Part shown: positions 54,201-62,673 of the stretch, in pieces
Layout of the letters: every line of letters begins with the position of its first letter
How positions within the stretch are numbered: the first letter of the stretch is position 1
Source of the DNA: Subtercola sp. PAMC28395
GTDB lineage: Bacteria; Actinomycetota; Actinomycetes; Actinomycetales; Microbacteriaceae
Length of the DNA stretch: 64,000 bases
Reading direction: 5' to 3'
NCBI RefSeq assembly: GCF_018889995.1
Contig: NZ_CP076547.1
Coordinates: forward strand, 1,984,001 to 2,048,000
Program-made: the position numbers and the translations under genes
The notes under the pieces: generated by a model
Told to the model about the DNA's origin: nothing
Databases searched by the model: none
The model's input: only the letters and a program-made list of their open reading frames with translations

Positions 54201-55078
54201 AGCTGCGTCAGGTAGGCCGAGAAGGCGAGAAAGGTGCCGATCGTGAGCTGGTTGTTGAGGGCAAGCCAGCCGCCGAATGCGAGCACCGCGACCTGCGCCA
54301 GGACAGGCACGGTCTGCAGCAGCGGTTGGTACCGCGACTGGATGCGCACGGCTCGCATCTGCGAACCGTAGAGAGCGGTCGACACCCCGACCATGCGGTC
54401 GATCTCGTGCGTCTCGCGACCGAACGCCTTGACGACGCGCACGCCGGTGACGTCTTCGTCGACGATCTGGGCGACCTCGCCTTCTCGCTGCTGGGCATCC
54501 CACGTCGCCGGAAAGATGCGGGCGCGAAGGCGATACGAGATCACCACGAGCAGGGGAGTCACGATGAGCGCCACCAGGGCCAGGGGCCACGACAGCACGA
54601 ACATGACGACCAGCGAGAGCACCATCAGAATGACATTGCCGCTCATCAGGGGCATCATGTTCAGCAGCCCGAGCACGAGCGTGGTGTCGGAATTCGCCCG
54701 CGACACGAGCTGGCCGGTGGGAAGGGCGCCGAGGCTTGCGAAGTCGAGCGTCTGCAGGTGGTCGTGCATGTCGTTCCGCAGGTCGGTCTGCACCTCGAGG
54801 GCGACCTTGCCGCCCCGGTAGCGGCGAACGTAGGCGAAGCCGAACACCCCGGCCGAGAGCGTGAGCAGCAGGGCGAGCCAGGGCAGCAGGGGAGCGTCGG
54901 GTACGAGAATGACATTGTCGACGATCTGCCGGGCGACCAGCGGTATGACGACCTGGCAGGCACTGCCGAGCAGGGCTGCGCCGAGCGAGAGGTAGAGGCT
55001 CCGCCGGTGTCGCAGCAGGTACTGCCACAGGCGGCGGATCCAGCCGCTTTCGGCGGGGGCAGGCGAGCGGTCAGTCAC
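51212..55078 (-). CDS. Fused two-half ABC exporter
   Basis: The 1288-aa protein contains two complete ABC exporter halves in one chain, each with six transmembrane spans and an ATPase domain. The first ATPase has GPSGSGKSTLAALVSRFYD, LSLSGGQRQRVALARA and ILVLDDATSAID. The second has GETGAGKSTVMKLLARFYD, the signature RSLSAGQRQLIALARA and ILLLDEATSNLD. All catalytic motifs look intact in both. The halves are joined by a charged linker (about residues 575-650). Substrate unknown; homologues export drugs, lipids or peptides. GTG 55078 has no ribosome site, but TAGAAT lies seven bases upstream, suggesting leaderless translation. Confidence 0.93.
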   Translation of the reverse strand: MTDRSPAPAESGWIRRLWQYLLRHRRSLYLSLGAALLGSACQVVIPLVARQIVDNVILVPDAPLLPWLALLLTLSAGVFGFAYVRRYRGGKVALEVQTDLRNDMHDHLQTLDFASLGALPTGQLVSRANSDTTLVLGLLNMMPLMSGNVILMVLSLVVMFVLSWPLALVALIVTPLLVVISYRLRARIFPATWDAQQREGEVAQIVDEDVTGVRVVKAFGRETHEIDRMVGVSTALYGSQMRAVRIQSRYQPLLQTVPVLAQVAVLAFGGWLALNNQLTIGTFLAFSAYLTQLMGPARMLAGILTIGQQARVGVERIFQLLDLAPSIMDAPTAVDLPTPSTSTSPGAGRIDFERVSFGYTPDSLVLDDVTLHIAPGERVALVGPSGSGKSTLAALVSRFYDPTAGTVSVDGIDVRELRLKSLRGSVGVVFEESFLFSDSVRSNIAFGRPAATDDEVRAAAEVAQASAFIDRLPRGLDTVVGERGLSLSGGQRQRVALARAILYDPRILVLDDATSAIDSRTEEAIHEGLKDALGSRTVLLIAHRESTLHLADRIVVLENGHISDQGTHDELRERSATYRGLLSNLDEQTQAAAQSGRIEVLADLTAEGDLVAGRQDDADEAASRGSAPQRPGSRSPAASSAAGSAAADAGATFLTPMPDLLGAVAKLGPVRDVPDIDLGRETVADPNFTLVRLLKEFRKPLAVGLVLVVLDAVAGLLGPILVKTGIDSGVQAGSAAVLFGASALYLIVTLADLFDVIASTFVTGRIAQRVMLSLRIRIWSQLQRLSLDYYEREMAGRVMTRMTTDVDQFESLIQNGLLSALVSVVTFVGVGVALLTVNLELGLCTLTVVIPLAIATMLFRKRSSTLYDVSRDRIAVVNADFQESLSGVRESQAFVHEAAAVTRFHGLGAHYLESRVKAQRLVALYFPFVQFLSGVADAIVLGVGAGLIASGDLTSGALIAFILYIDMFFSPIQQLSQVFDSWQQTRVSVGRISQLMQLETLTPTAPDALVPGRLSGALTLTNVRFSYPSTEPLPSVSKATRGPSDARLALSDDASFVAPREALRGITLDIAARETVALVGETGAGKSTVMKLLARFYDVDSGAVLVDGIDVRALDLVAFRKQLGYVPQEAFLFTGTVRDNIAFGRPGATDDEVRAAAEAVGADDFIGELSGGYDHALSERGRSLSAGQRQLIALARAQLVDPAILLLDEATSNLDLATEARVTAAMDRVSRGRTTIVIAHRLQTARAADRIAVLHDGGIAEVGTHDELLEQEGRYATMWKAYQTVEQR

Positions 55079-55085
55079 TTGCCCA

Positions 55086-55091
55086 ATTCTA
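55086..55091 (-). promoter_or_regulatory. -10 element (TAGAAT) for leaderless ABC exporter transcript
   Basis: On the minus strand TAGAAT ends seven bases before the GTG at 55078, which places the probable transcription start at or next to the start codon. This matches the actinobacterial TANNNT pattern and the absence of a Shine-Dalgarno sequence. Confidence 0.55.
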
Positions 55092-55187
55092 CGAGCGGTT
55101 GACGCACCGACGGCCCCTGGGTGGGCGCGCACAGGGGTTCGCGTTCTGGCAGACTGCTCAGATGGATGCCCGCCGCGCAGTCGCCGT

Positions 55188-55709
55188 ATGACACCGGGAG
55201 TCGTGTTCGTCGTCGCAGGCGCGCTGGGTCTCGCGCTCATCGCGATCGGGCTGATCTTCGGCGGCCTTCTCGACCTGTTCGATGTGACCGGCGGGCTGTT
55301 GTCACTGGCGCCGATCGGAGCGGCGCTGGCGATCTTCGGTGCCGTGGGCGTCATCATGCTGGGAGGCGGAGCCGAAGCCCAGCCGGCCTACCTCGTCAGT
55401 GGTGCGGCAGGCGTGTTGAGCCTGGGCATCGGTGCCGTCTTCACCAGATACTTCCAGCGCATCAGTCGCGGTTCGACCGTCGACTACAACCTCGTCGGCC
55501 AGACAGCGATCGTCACCTCCGACGTCGATGAAACCGGCGGTGAGGTGCACGTCGAAGACAGCCGTGAGTCGGGGCGGAGACTCGCCACGAGCGCTGCTCT
55601 CCTCACGGAGGGAACACGTGTTCGGGTGATCGCCCACACCGGCAGTTCCCTGCGAGTGGCTCCCTATATCGCTGTACCTGAAAATTCGTCACCTAAAGAA
55701 GGCAGCTAA
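55188..55709 (+). CDS. NfeD-like membrane protein
   Basis: The 173-aa protein has an N-terminal membrane region of three or four spans and a C-terminal OB-fold-like NfeD domain (LVGQTAIVTSDVDETGGEVHVEDSR and VRVIAHTGSSLRVAP). NfeD proteins partner with flotillin-like SPFH proteins in membrane microdomains, and the next gene, 3 bp after the stop, is exactly that. ATG 55188 is taken as start; no strong ribosome site is visible. Confidence 0.85.
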   Translation: MTPGVVFVVAGALGLALIAIGLIFGGLLDLFDVTGGLLSLAPIGAALAIFGAVGVIMLGGGAEAQPAYLVSGAAGVLSLGIGAVFTRYFQRISRGSTVDYNLVGQTAIVTSDVDETGGEVHVEDSRESGRRLATSAALLTEGTRVRVIAHTGSSLRVAPYIAVPENSSPKEGS

Positions 55710-55712
55710 AGC

Positions 55713-57386
55713 GTGGACGCGAGTCTCTTCACCGGCATCCCCCTCATTCCGATCATCGTGATCGTCGTCGCCGTGCTGGTGATCCTGGCGTTCTCGGCAT
55801 CGCGCATCAAGAAGGTCGGCATCAATGAGGCGCTCATCATCATCGGGCAGAAGGGTGGGGCAGACCAGAAATCGAAACCCATCCGCACGCCGCGCTTCGA
55901 TGACAGTGGCAAACCCGTGCTCGACGCGAACGGTTCACAGGTGTTCGACGAGGTCGCGCTCGACACGAAGAACCAGAAGGTCGTCATCGGGCAGAGGGCG
56001 TTCATCTGGCCCATCGTCAACGAGACCCAGCGAATCTCGCTCGAGCAGTACCAGCACGGCTTCAGCGTTCAGGGCCCCGACGTTAACTACATCAACACCA
56101 ACGTCGATGTCGCCATTCAGTTCCGCGTCGGCGGTGACCCCGATTCGGTGCGTCGCGCTGCGCAGCTGTTCCAGAGCACGCAGAAGAACCTCGCCAACAT
56201 CATCGCGGCCGCCATCGAGGGCCACGTGCGGTCGATCATCGGCGAGCTCACCTTTCGGGAGATCACCAGCGACCGTGCCCGGTTCAAGGGCCTGGTGGTC
56301 AAATCGATCAGCGCCGACTTCGCCGAACAGGGCATCATCATCGACACCCTGAACATCAAAGATGTGACCACACCGGGATCGAACTACCTCGCGAACCTCG
56401 GGGCCGCCGAAACGGCCAAGGCGCAGCAGGAGGCCGCCGTGGCGCAGTCCGAAGCCTTCCGTGCCAGCGAGTTCGCCCGGATCGAGTCGGAGGAGCGTGT
56501 CGCAGAGCGCGACAAGGCGCTCGCGCTGAAGAAAGCGTCGATCAAATCGGAGACCGACCGCGCCCAGGCAGAAGCCGACGCCTCCGGCCAGCTCGCCAAA
56601 GCCAATCAAGACAGACTCATCGCCGAGCAGGAGCGCCAGGCGCTCGCCGAGCAGGCCCTCGTGGAGCAGGAACGACTCGAGATCTCCATCCGCAAGCCGG
56701 CGGAAGCCGCCGCGTACGCCAAGGTGCAAGACGCCAACGCCCAGCGCGACAGCGCGAACGCCGCTGCCGAATCCGAGGCGTTCCGTCGAAAGACCGTCGC
56801 AGAGGCGAACAAGAGTGCTGCCGTGCTCGACGCCGAGGCCTCGGCCGCCACGGTCACCCTTGCGGCAGAAGCCCAGCGCTCGAGTGCCAATGCGGTCACC
56901 GAAGCCGAGGCCTACCGCCGGGAGACGATCGCTGAAGCCAACAAGAAGGCCGCCCTGCTCGACGCAGAAGCGACCGCCTCCTCTGTGACGCTCACCGCCG
57001 ATGCAGACGCGGCCGCTACCAATGCACGAGGGCTCGCGGAGGCCGCCATCACCCGGGCCGCCGGTCTGGCAGAAGCCGAATCGATCAAGGCCCAGGCCCA
57101 GGCAATGGAGAGCTACGGCAATGCGGCCACCTCGATCGAGGTCATCAAGCGCCTGCCAGAGATCGCCCAGAGCATCGCGGGCGCATTCGCCGGCATCGAC
57201 AACTTCACCGTGATCTCGAAAGACGGCGCCTCGGCCGTCGGCCAGCAGATCACCGACATCGCCAGTGACGTGCCGGCGCTTGTCAAGAACCTCACCGGTT
57301 TCGACCTCACCTCGGTGCTCGCCGGCATGGCGGGTGGCGCAGCCGCTTCGACCGTGCTGAAGGATGACCGGCCCTCCGCTTCGTGA
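55713..57386 (+). CDS. Flotillin-like SPFH protein
   Basis: The 557-aa protein has a single N-terminal membrane anchor (IPLIPIIVIVVAVLVILAF), an SPFH domain (residues about 30-230, with NEALIIIGQKGG and the AIQFRVGGDP stretch) and a long Ala/Glu-rich coiled coil (about 240-460). The coiled coil contains two 44-residue tandem repeats. GTG 55713 follows AGAAGG. It forms the NfeD-flotillin pair that organises membrane microdomains. The C-terminus ends in a hydrophobic, Gly/Ala-rich stretch. Confidence 0.9.
   Translation: MDASLFTGIPLIPIIVIVVAVLVILAFSASRIKKVGINEALIIIGQKGGADQKSKPIRTPRFDDSGKPVLDANGSQVFDEVALDTKNQKVVIGQRAFIWPIVNETQRISLEQYQHGFSVQGPDVNYINTNVDVAIQFRVGGDPDSVRRAAQLFQSTQKNLANIIAAAIEGHVRSIIGELTFREITSDRARFKGLVVKSISADFAEQGIIIDTLNIKDVTTPGSNYLANLGAAETAKAQQEAAVAQSEAFRASEFARIESEERVAERDKALALKKASIKSETDRAQAEADASGQLAKANQDRLIAEQERQALAEQALVEQERLEISIRKPAEAAAYAKVQDANAQRDSANAAAESEAFRRKTVAEANKSAAVLDAEASAATVTLAAEAQRSSANAVTEAEAYRRETIAEANKKAALLDAEATASSVTLTADADAAATNARGLAEAAITRAAGLAEAESIKAQAQAMESYGNAATSIEVIKRLPEIAQSIAGAFAGIDNFTVISKDGASAVGQQITDIASDVPALVKNLTGFDLTSVLAGMAGGAAASTVLKDDRPSAS
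56751..57014 (+). repeat. 132-bp imperfect tandem duplication in the flotillin stalk
   Basis: Two adjacent 132-bp units (56751-56882 and 56883-57014) code for matching 44-residue segments beginning SANA and sharing the order E-A-(F/Y)-R-R-(K/E)-T, AEANK, LDAEA and VTL. The second copy has diverged at many positions, so it is an old duplication that lengthened the coiled-coil stalk. Confidence 0.8.
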
Positions 57387-57466
57387 CCTGAAGTCTTGAC
57401 GCGGCACTTGTTTTTTGCAAGCGTTAAGTCACTTCGCACGCGACAGACCACCGAGAGGGATTCACC

Positions 57467-57901
57467 ATGCCGACAATGTTCGTCAACCTGCCCGTCACAG
57501 ACCTCGAACGCGCCAAGACGTTCTACACGGCGCTCGGATTCACCATCAACCCGCTCTTCTCCGACCACAACGCGGCCTGCGTCGTCGTCGAAGAAGATCA
57601 CAACTACTTCATGATCCTGACCCGGGAGTACTTCCAGACCTTCACCGACCTTCCGATCGGCGACCCGGCGGTGAACCCGTCGGTCTCGACCGCGATCTTC
57701 CTCGAGACTCGGGAGGCAGTCGACACGGCCGTGGCCAACGGGGTGGCTGCCGGCGGAGTCGAACCCAAACCGGCTTCAGACTACGGATTCATGTACCAGC
57801 GCCAACTGAACGACCCCGACGGGAACTTCCTCGAATTCGGCTGGATGGACCCGGTCGCCGCTGCACAGGGTCCCGAAGCGGCGATGGCCCAGCAGGACTG
57901 A
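57467..57901 (+). CDS. VOC family protein (glyoxalase/bleomycin-resistance fold)
   Basis: The 144-aa protein has the VOC opening MFVNLPVTDLERAKTFYTAL, a VVEEDHNYFMIL strand and the closing YQRQLNDPDGNFLEFGWMDP, with a metal-ligand Glu in the last motif. These small enzymes or binding proteins handle varied substrates; none can be deduced. ATG 57467 follows GAGAGGG. The HxlR-type regulator 6 bp downstream probably controls it. Confidence 0.9.
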   Translation: MPTMFVNLPVTDLERAKTFYTALGFTINPLFSDHNAACVVVEEDHNYFMILTREYFQTFTDLPIGDPAVNPSVSTAIFLETREAVDTAVANGVAAGGVEPKPASDYGFMYQRQLNDPDGNFLEFGWMDPVAAAQGPEAAMAQQD

Positions 57902-57907
57902 GGTCTG

Positions 57908-58549
57908 ATGGCTGCACGGGATTACGGGCAGTATGGCGGCGTCTCCAGCGCGCTCGAACTCGTGGGAGAGCGCTGGGCGCTTCTGATCATCCGCGACCTT
58001 CTCGTTGGGCCACGTCGGTACGGAGAGCTTGCCGGCGGGCTCGCCCGGATCCCCAGTAACATTCTGGCGGCCCGGCTGAAGGAGCTGCAGGAAGGCGGCG
58101 TCATTCGCCGTGTGCCGCACTCACGAGTCATCGTCTACGAGCTGACGCCCTACGGCCGCGAACTCGAGCCGGTCATCCTCGCGCTTGGTGCCTGGGGCTT
58201 CAAAGCGATGGGTGACCCGCGTGAGGCGCAGATCATCACCCCTGATTCGATGACGATGGACCTCCGCACGGCCTTCCAACCGCTGGTGGCCGCGAACCTG
58301 CCGCCGACGGCCTATGCGGCCCAGCTCGGCTCCGCTGAGTTGCTCATCCGTGTCAATGGTTCGGCGCTGGATGTCACGCGTGGTGGCGGCCAGGCTGACC
58401 TCGCCTTCACCGCCGGTGCCGACATCCGCCGGCTCATTTCCGGCGAGCTCACCCCCGACCGCGCGATCACAACCGGCGTTGTACTGGTACTGGGCGGCCA
58501 CAACGAGCTCCTCGAACGTTTCGCGACCACCTTCCACCTCGCTGCCTGA
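57908..58549 (+). CDS. HxlR family transcriptional regulator with C-terminal extension
   Basis: The 213-aa protein starts with a winged helix of the HxlR type (LELVGERWALLIIRDLLVGPRRYGEL, then IPSNILAARLKELQEGGVI) over about 100 residues. The C-terminal 100 residues form a second domain resembling an SCP2-like lipid-binding fold (LLIRVNGSALDVTRGGGQAD, SGELTPDRAITTG). It is cotranscribed with the VOC gene. It could sense the VOC substrate or an electrophile. Confidence 0.88.
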   Translation: MAARDYGQYGGVSSALELVGERWALLIIRDLLVGPRRYGELAGGLARIPSNILAARLKELQEGGVIRRVPHSRVIVYELTPYGRELEPVILALGAWGFKAMGDPREAQIITPDSMTMDLRTAFQPLVAANLPPTAYAAQLGSAELLIRVNGSALDVTRGGGQADLAFTAGADIRRLISGELTPDRAITTGVVLVLGGHNELLERFATTFHLAA

Positions 58550-58593
58550 TCTCAGAGGTGGAGGAGACGAGACTGCGTTCCGTGTGAATGGAA

Positions 58594-59058
58594 TCAGGCG
58601 CGGACGGGAGCCGGGGTACGCGAGCGCCGGATGCGACGTGCCTTGCCCGCCGTGAGGGCGAGACCCACGAGAACGCCCAGCGTCGCGCCGATCGAGTTCG
58701 AGATGATGTCGCGAACATCAGAGACCCGGCCCGGGAGGAAGAGCTGGGTGAACTCGATGCCGCAGGTGAGCGCAGCGCCGACGATGATGGCGAGCCACCA
58801 CTGGCGCCGGCCGAACAGCAGCAGAAAGAACAGCCCGATCGGAAAGAACATCGCGATGTTGGCGGTGAACTCGACGCGGTCGTAGGTGATCCACTCGGTG
58901 CTGGCGTGCCGGCCGAAGAAGCGGATGGCCTGGTACAGCAGGCCCTCAGCCTTCGCATCCAGCGGCTGCGGGCCCAATGTGATCCATGCCACGACTCCGA
59001 GATAGGCGAGCGTGAACACGCTGAGCGCGGGGTGGCGTCTGAACATGCCTCCCAGCAT
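58594..59058 (-). CDS. VanZ-like family membrane protein
   Basis: The 154-aa protein has four transmembrane spans with the VanZ signature in RVEFTANIAMFFPIGLFFLL and CGIEFTQLFLPGRVSDVRDI followed by NSIGATLGVLVG. VanZ proteins can raise glycopeptide resistance in some hosts, but most homologues have no known role. ATG 59058 is given; ATG 59046 (MFRRHP) is an equally good start. Confidence 0.88.
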   Translation of the reverse strand: MLGGMFRRHPALSVFTLAYLGVVAWITLGPQPLDAKAEGLLYQAIRFFGRHASTEWITYDRVEFTANIAMFFPIGLFFLLLFGRRQWWLAIIVGAALTCGIEFTQLFLPGRVSDVRDIISNSIGATLGVLVGLALTAGKARRIRRSRTPAPVRA

Positions 59059-59109
59059 GCCCGATCACTCTTGGTGTTCGTTGAATGCGGGCCGTGTGGC
59101 GCCTATCGG

Positions 59110-60027
59110 TCACGGGGTAGGGGTCCGCGTCGGGGTTGCGGTGCTGGCCGGGGTGTTCTTCGTGAAGGTGTCAGTGACAAAGGTCTGGAAGGCCGTCTGG
59201 TCGCCCACCGCGCCCGTGTACGCTGCTCCATCCACCAGAACGAGTGGTGTGCTGGTCAGTGTCGTTGTGCTCGAATTCGGCACTGACGACTTCGCGCGTG
59301 CGGTCGAATCGCCGACCCAGTTTGCAAACCCGTCCGACGTGATGCACGTCGACACGGCAGCGTCTGTCACCCCGGCCGTTGTCACCAGGTTCACCAGATC
59401 GGCGTCGCTGAGCCCGGCGCTCGCGATGGTCGCGTGGTCGGCGATAAGAGCGTTGTGAACGGCGAGCACGCTGTCGGGTGAGGTGTTGGCCACGCAGGCG
59501 ATGGCGTTCGCGGCTCGTGCTCCCGGGTCGTTGCCGTCAGTGCTCGCGAGAGCGACAGGGTGGATCTCGAGTGTGGCGTACCCCTGTTTCACCCAGCCCT
59601 GGATGGCCGCGCCGTTCGTGGTCTCGAAGGTCGCCGCGTCGGCGTTCGAGTAGTCGATGTATTCGACAACGGTGAGAATCCCGTTCGTCGTGTCGAGCAC
59701 GCTGGGGGTCGGCTCCTGGCCGACGGCCAGGGCACCGCTCTTCGTCGCCGTGACGTTCGTGCCGTCGCCCACCATGACGATGCCGTCGCTGGCCATGTTC
59801 GCTGGGCCGGCGAGCCCAGCCCGCACCGTGTTCACCGTCACGAGTGTGCCGACAGCGAGCAGAGCCACCCCGACAGTGATCAGGCTGGTGCGCAGGATGA
59901 TCGTGGTGCGCTTCTTGCGTCGCTGCTGGTCTTCCCGCTGAATCCGCGCGAACTCCCGTGAGAGGGCCTTGCGCTCCTTCTTGGGCAGACCGCGCAATTG
60001 CTCTTCGTAGATGTTGACGCGCGCCAC
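59110..60027 (-). CDS. DsbA/thioredoxin-fold membrane-anchored protein without active-site cysteines
   Basis: The 305-aa protein has a charged cytoplasmic N-terminus, one membrane span (TSLITVGVALLAVGTLVTV) and an extracytoplasmic DsbA-like domain (LTVVEYIDYSNADAATFETT). In DsbA proteins the matching position is EYxDYxCPYCxxF; here the CxxC is replaced by N-A-D-A. Two other Cys occur later (AIACVA and STCITS). It probably binds a partner rather than catalysing disulfide exchange. GTG 60027 follows GAGGAG. The tail ends in a Thr/Pro repeat. Confidence 0.75.
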   Translation of the reverse strand: MARVNIYEEQLRGLPKKERKALSREFARIQREDQQRRKKRTTIILRTSLITVGVALLAVGTLVTVNTVRAGLAGPANMASDGIVMVGDGTNVTATKSGALAVGQEPTPSVLDTTNGILTVVEYIDYSNADAATFETTNGAAIQGWVKQGYATLEIHPVALASTDGNDPGARAANAIACVANTSPDSVLAVHNALIADHATIASAGLSDADLVNLVTTAGVTDAAVSTCITSDGFANWVGDSTARAKSSVPNSSTTTLTSTPLVLVDGAAYTGAVGDQTAFQTFVTDTFTKNTPASTATPTRTPTP

Positions 60028-60164
60028 CCAGGCTCCTCGATTCCCCGGCGGGGCAGGATCGCCGCGCCCTCAGACAGGCCGAACATACTGAATCGCTCTA
60101 TGAGGGAGCTATGGGCCATCTGGGAGGTCACTCAGCGAGCGAAGGGCCGATGTGTCCGCGGCAC

Positions 60165-61136
60165 CTACTCCTCGGGTGCGAGAGCTTCGAGGGTCTGGAT
60201 GCTCGGCACGAAGTAACTCGACCCGGTGACGGCCTTCGAGAAATCGAGGATGCGGTCGTACTCGCCCACCGGGTCTCCGATGAACATGCGCCTCAGCATG
60301 TGGTCGATGACCCAGACCTTGCGGGCGTAGCCGATGAAGTAGGTGCCGAACTCGCCGTGGCCTGGCCGGCCGAAGGGCATGTTGTCGCGGAGGATCGCCT
60401 GTTCGACGCCGTTCTCGTCGACGATGGTGTTGAGGCTCCGGTGTGATTTCCGGGGCGCGGCCGCCGGCACGTCGTCTTCACGTTCGACGTTGTCGATCTT
60501 GGAACGACCGATGATCGACTCCTGCTGCTCGGTCGTCAGGCCGCCCCAGGCGGAGAGGTCGTGCAGGTACTTCTGCACCACGACGTAGCTGCCGCCAGCG
60601 AATTCGGGGTCTTCGTCACCGATCAACGACGCCTCGGCCATCGACTCGCCGGTCGGGTTCTCTGTGCCGTCGACGAACCCGAGCAGGTCGCGCGCGTCGA
60701 AGTACCGGAAGCCCTGCACTTCATCGACGACCGTCACCGCGTCGCCCAGTTTGTCGAGAATGAGGCGCTCCAGCTCGAAGCACAGGTCGGCCCGCTCAGC
60801 CCGGATGTGGAAGAGCAGGTCGCCGGGCGTCGAGACGGCGGTGTGAACCGGGCCCGGAATCACGTGGAACCGGTCGAGCTGCTGGGGTTTCGAGGCCTGG
60901 TCGAACCGCGACCAGGCCTCGGCGCCGATGCCGACGTTGCACGAGAGCCTGCCGCCGAGGTCGCGGAACCCGACCGTGCGAACGAGTCCGCCGATGTCGG
61001 AGATGACCTCGCGCACGACGAGCGCTGCCGCGGCGGCACGTTCGATGGTGACGACGAGAAAGACCGCTGCAGACGACAGCGGAGCGTTCACGCTCTGCGG
61101 CTCGATCGGTGCGCGGGCCCAGGTCTGATCATCCAT
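60165..61136 (-). CDS. Dyp-type heme peroxidase
   Basis: The 323-aa enzyme has the Dyp motif LLGFVDGTENPTG with the catalytic Asp, the proximal heme His region (PRKSHRSLNTI) and the C-terminal MPFGRPGHGEFGTYFIGYAR and MLRRMFIGDPVGEYDRILDF blocks. It lacks a signal peptide, so it belongs to the cytoplasmic class B and may be packaged by encapsulin if one exists elsewhere. ATG 61136 is the start. Confidence 0.93.
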   Translation of the reverse strand: MDDQTWARAPIEPQSVNAPLSSAAVFLVVTIERAAAAALVVREVISDIGGLVRTVGFRDLGGRLSCNVGIGAEAWSRFDQASKPQQLDRFHVIPGPVHTAVSTPGDLLFHIRAERADLCFELERLILDKLGDAVTVVDEVQGFRYFDARDLLGFVDGTENPTGESMAEASLIGDEDPEFAGGSYVVVQKYLHDLSAWGGLTTEQQESIIGRSKIDNVEREDDVPAAAPRKSHRSLNTIVDENGVEQAILRDNMPFGRPGHGEFGTYFIGYARKVWVIDHMLRRMFIGDPVGEYDRILDFSKAVTGSSYFVPSIQTLEALAPEE

Positions 61137-61189
61137 GGAGTGAGTGTATTGCCAGCCGGTGCCGAGGGGGAGAAGACGAGTCCGAGCGC

Positions 61190-61615
61190 TCAGATGGCGC
61201 GCACCGAGTTGTTTCGGGCGTCGTGGGTCAGCTCAGCCAGGCCGAGGGCTTCGAGAAGGGGCGGAAGGTACATGCCGAAGCGCCCGCGGTACCCCTTGCG
61301 CTGGCCGTACCAGCCACCGACGGGATTGTCTTCTGAGCGACCCCAGGCTTCCACCGATCCCTCGGCAGCCGATTTCAGTTCGTCGGCCGCACCGAGCGGA
61401 ACCCAGTCACCCTGCGCTTTCAGCCAGCTGTGCAGGTCGTCGACAGCCCGTGCATCGTAGGTGAGTTTGGTCGAGCCGACCTGGCAGACCAGCAAGGGAG
61501 GGTCTGTCGTGTCGTCGCGGTACATCGTGTACGACGAACTGCCAGGCGCAGTGACGAGCTGCCACGGGTCTTCTTTTGTTCCTGCGCCGACTGCGGCTGT
61601 GGGTTCTGCTGCCAT
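61190..61615 (-). CDS. 141-aa hypothetical protein
   Basis: ATG 61615 follows GAAGGAG (minus strand) at suitable spacing. The soluble protein has a GTKEDPWQLVTAPGSSSYTM start and a YRGRFGMYLPPLLEALGLAE helix near the end. Similar small proteins occur in other actinobacteria as DUF6855-type, but the function is unknown. It lies 53 bp from the Dyp peroxidase gene on the same strand and is divergent from the phosphopantetheinyl transferase gene. Confidence 0.7.
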   Translation of the reverse strand: MAAEPTAAVGAGTKEDPWQLVTAPGSSSYTMYRDDTTDPPLLVCQVGSTKLTYDARAVDDLHSWLKAQGDWVPLGAADELKSAAEGSVEAWGRSEDNPVGGWYGQRKGYRGRFGMYLPPLLEALGLAELTHDARNNSVRAI

Positions 61616-61670
61616 GATGGATCTCCTTCGAACAGGGCCAGTATGGCAGGGTGGAGGCCATGGGTGAAGG

Positions 61671-62438
61671 GTGATCTCTGCGCCGGCCGAGGTGGTCGTG
61701 TTCCTGGCCGTTGTGACGGCGCCGCAACCCTCGCTTCTTCGCCTTCTCGAACCTGCCGAACACGAGCGCGCGTCGGCCTTCGTGCGGCCCGGCGACCGCG
61801 ATCGATTCATCACCTCTCACGCGCTGCTGAGGCTCGCCGCGGGCGAGGTTTTCGGTGTCTCGGCGGTCACAGTGAATCTCGATTTCACGTGCCGGGTCTG
61901 TGGTGGCCCGCACGGAAGGCCGTCGATCGCCCAGCCAGCTGTGCTTCCAGGTTCACCGAGCCGATATGCGCTTTCGCTCTCGACGTCAGCTGACCGGGTG
62001 GCGGTCGCTGTCGCCAGAGTGGGTGATGTCGGGGTCGACATCGACCGCGTGGATGCTGCACAGTTCTCCGGCTTCGACACCGTCGCCCTGACCGCCCGCG
62101 AGGTTCGTGCCGTCGGGCGGCTCGGTTCCGGTGATGCGGATCTCGCGCGGTCGCAACTGTGGGTCCGCAAGGAGGCGGTGCTCAAAGCAAGCGGTCACGG
62201 GTTACGGAGGGAACCGCGAACCATCGATGTCTGGGCGAAGGGCAGCACACACACCGGATCTGTTGACCTCGACATCGCCGCGACCTCGAACACTTCGCGA
62301 GTCCGATGGATCGACCTCGACACTGGTGTGCCCGGTCTTGCTGCCGCGGTGGCCAGGGTCGGAGCCGAGCCGGTCCACGTCGTCGTCAGAGACGCGGAAT
62401 TCCTGCTGTCGGCCGGAACTACCTCAGGGTCTCGCTGA
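61671..62438 (+). CDS. 4'-phosphopantetheinyl transferase (Sfp-type)
   Basis: The 255-aa enzyme has the magnesium-binding GVDIDRVDA motif and the W-x-R-K-E-A-V-L-K-A-S-G-x-G-L block characteristic of Sfp-type transferases, plus an N-terminal RDRFITSHALLRLAAGEV. It attaches phosphopantetheine from coenzyme A to carrier proteins of fatty-acid or natural-product synthases. No carrier or synthase is encoded in this window. GTG 61671 follows GGTGGAGG. Confidence 0.9.
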   Translation: MISAPAEVVVFLAVVTAPQPSLLRLLEPAEHERASAFVRPGDRDRFITSHALLRLAAGEVFGVSAVTVNLDFTCRVCGGPHGRPSIAQPAVLPGSPSRYALSLSTSADRVAVAVARVGDVGVDIDRVDAAQFSGFDTVALTAREVRAVGRLGSGDADLARSQLWVRKEAVLKASGHGLRREPRTIDVWAKGSTHTGSVDLDIAATSNTSRVRWIDLDTGVPGLAAAVARVGAEPVHVVVRDAEFLLSAGTTSGSR

Positions 62439-62673
62439 AGCAGTCGACTGCACGGCTGAACTCGGTGAAGCGCAGCATGTTCCTCGGTGCCGACAGCTTG
62501 AGAACGTCGAAGTACCCGTTCGTCTGCTCGATATAGCCGAGCACGCTTTCGGCGTTCGTTGTGGGGATTCGCCTGTCGCAGACCTGCCATTCGTGGTCAG
62601 AGATGACCGAGATGCGAATGTCGCCTGAGAGCGGAATGTTGACCTGGCTGAGGTGCGTCAACTGAGTGGTCAC
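62419..62673 (-). CDS. 84-aa hypothetical protein
   Basis: GTG 62673 is preceded by a near-perfect AAGGAGGTTGAT ribosome site, strong evidence of translation. The peptide contains [19 protein letters not shown] and [17 protein letters not shown], a compact alpha/beta pattern. It overlaps the convergent phosphopantetheinyl transferase gene by 20 bp. No family is recognised. Confidence 0.75.
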   Translation of the reverse strand: MTTQLTHLSQVNIPLSGDIRISVISDHEWQVCDRRIPTTNAESVLGYIEQTNGYFDVLKLSAPRNMLRFTEFSRAVDCFSETLR

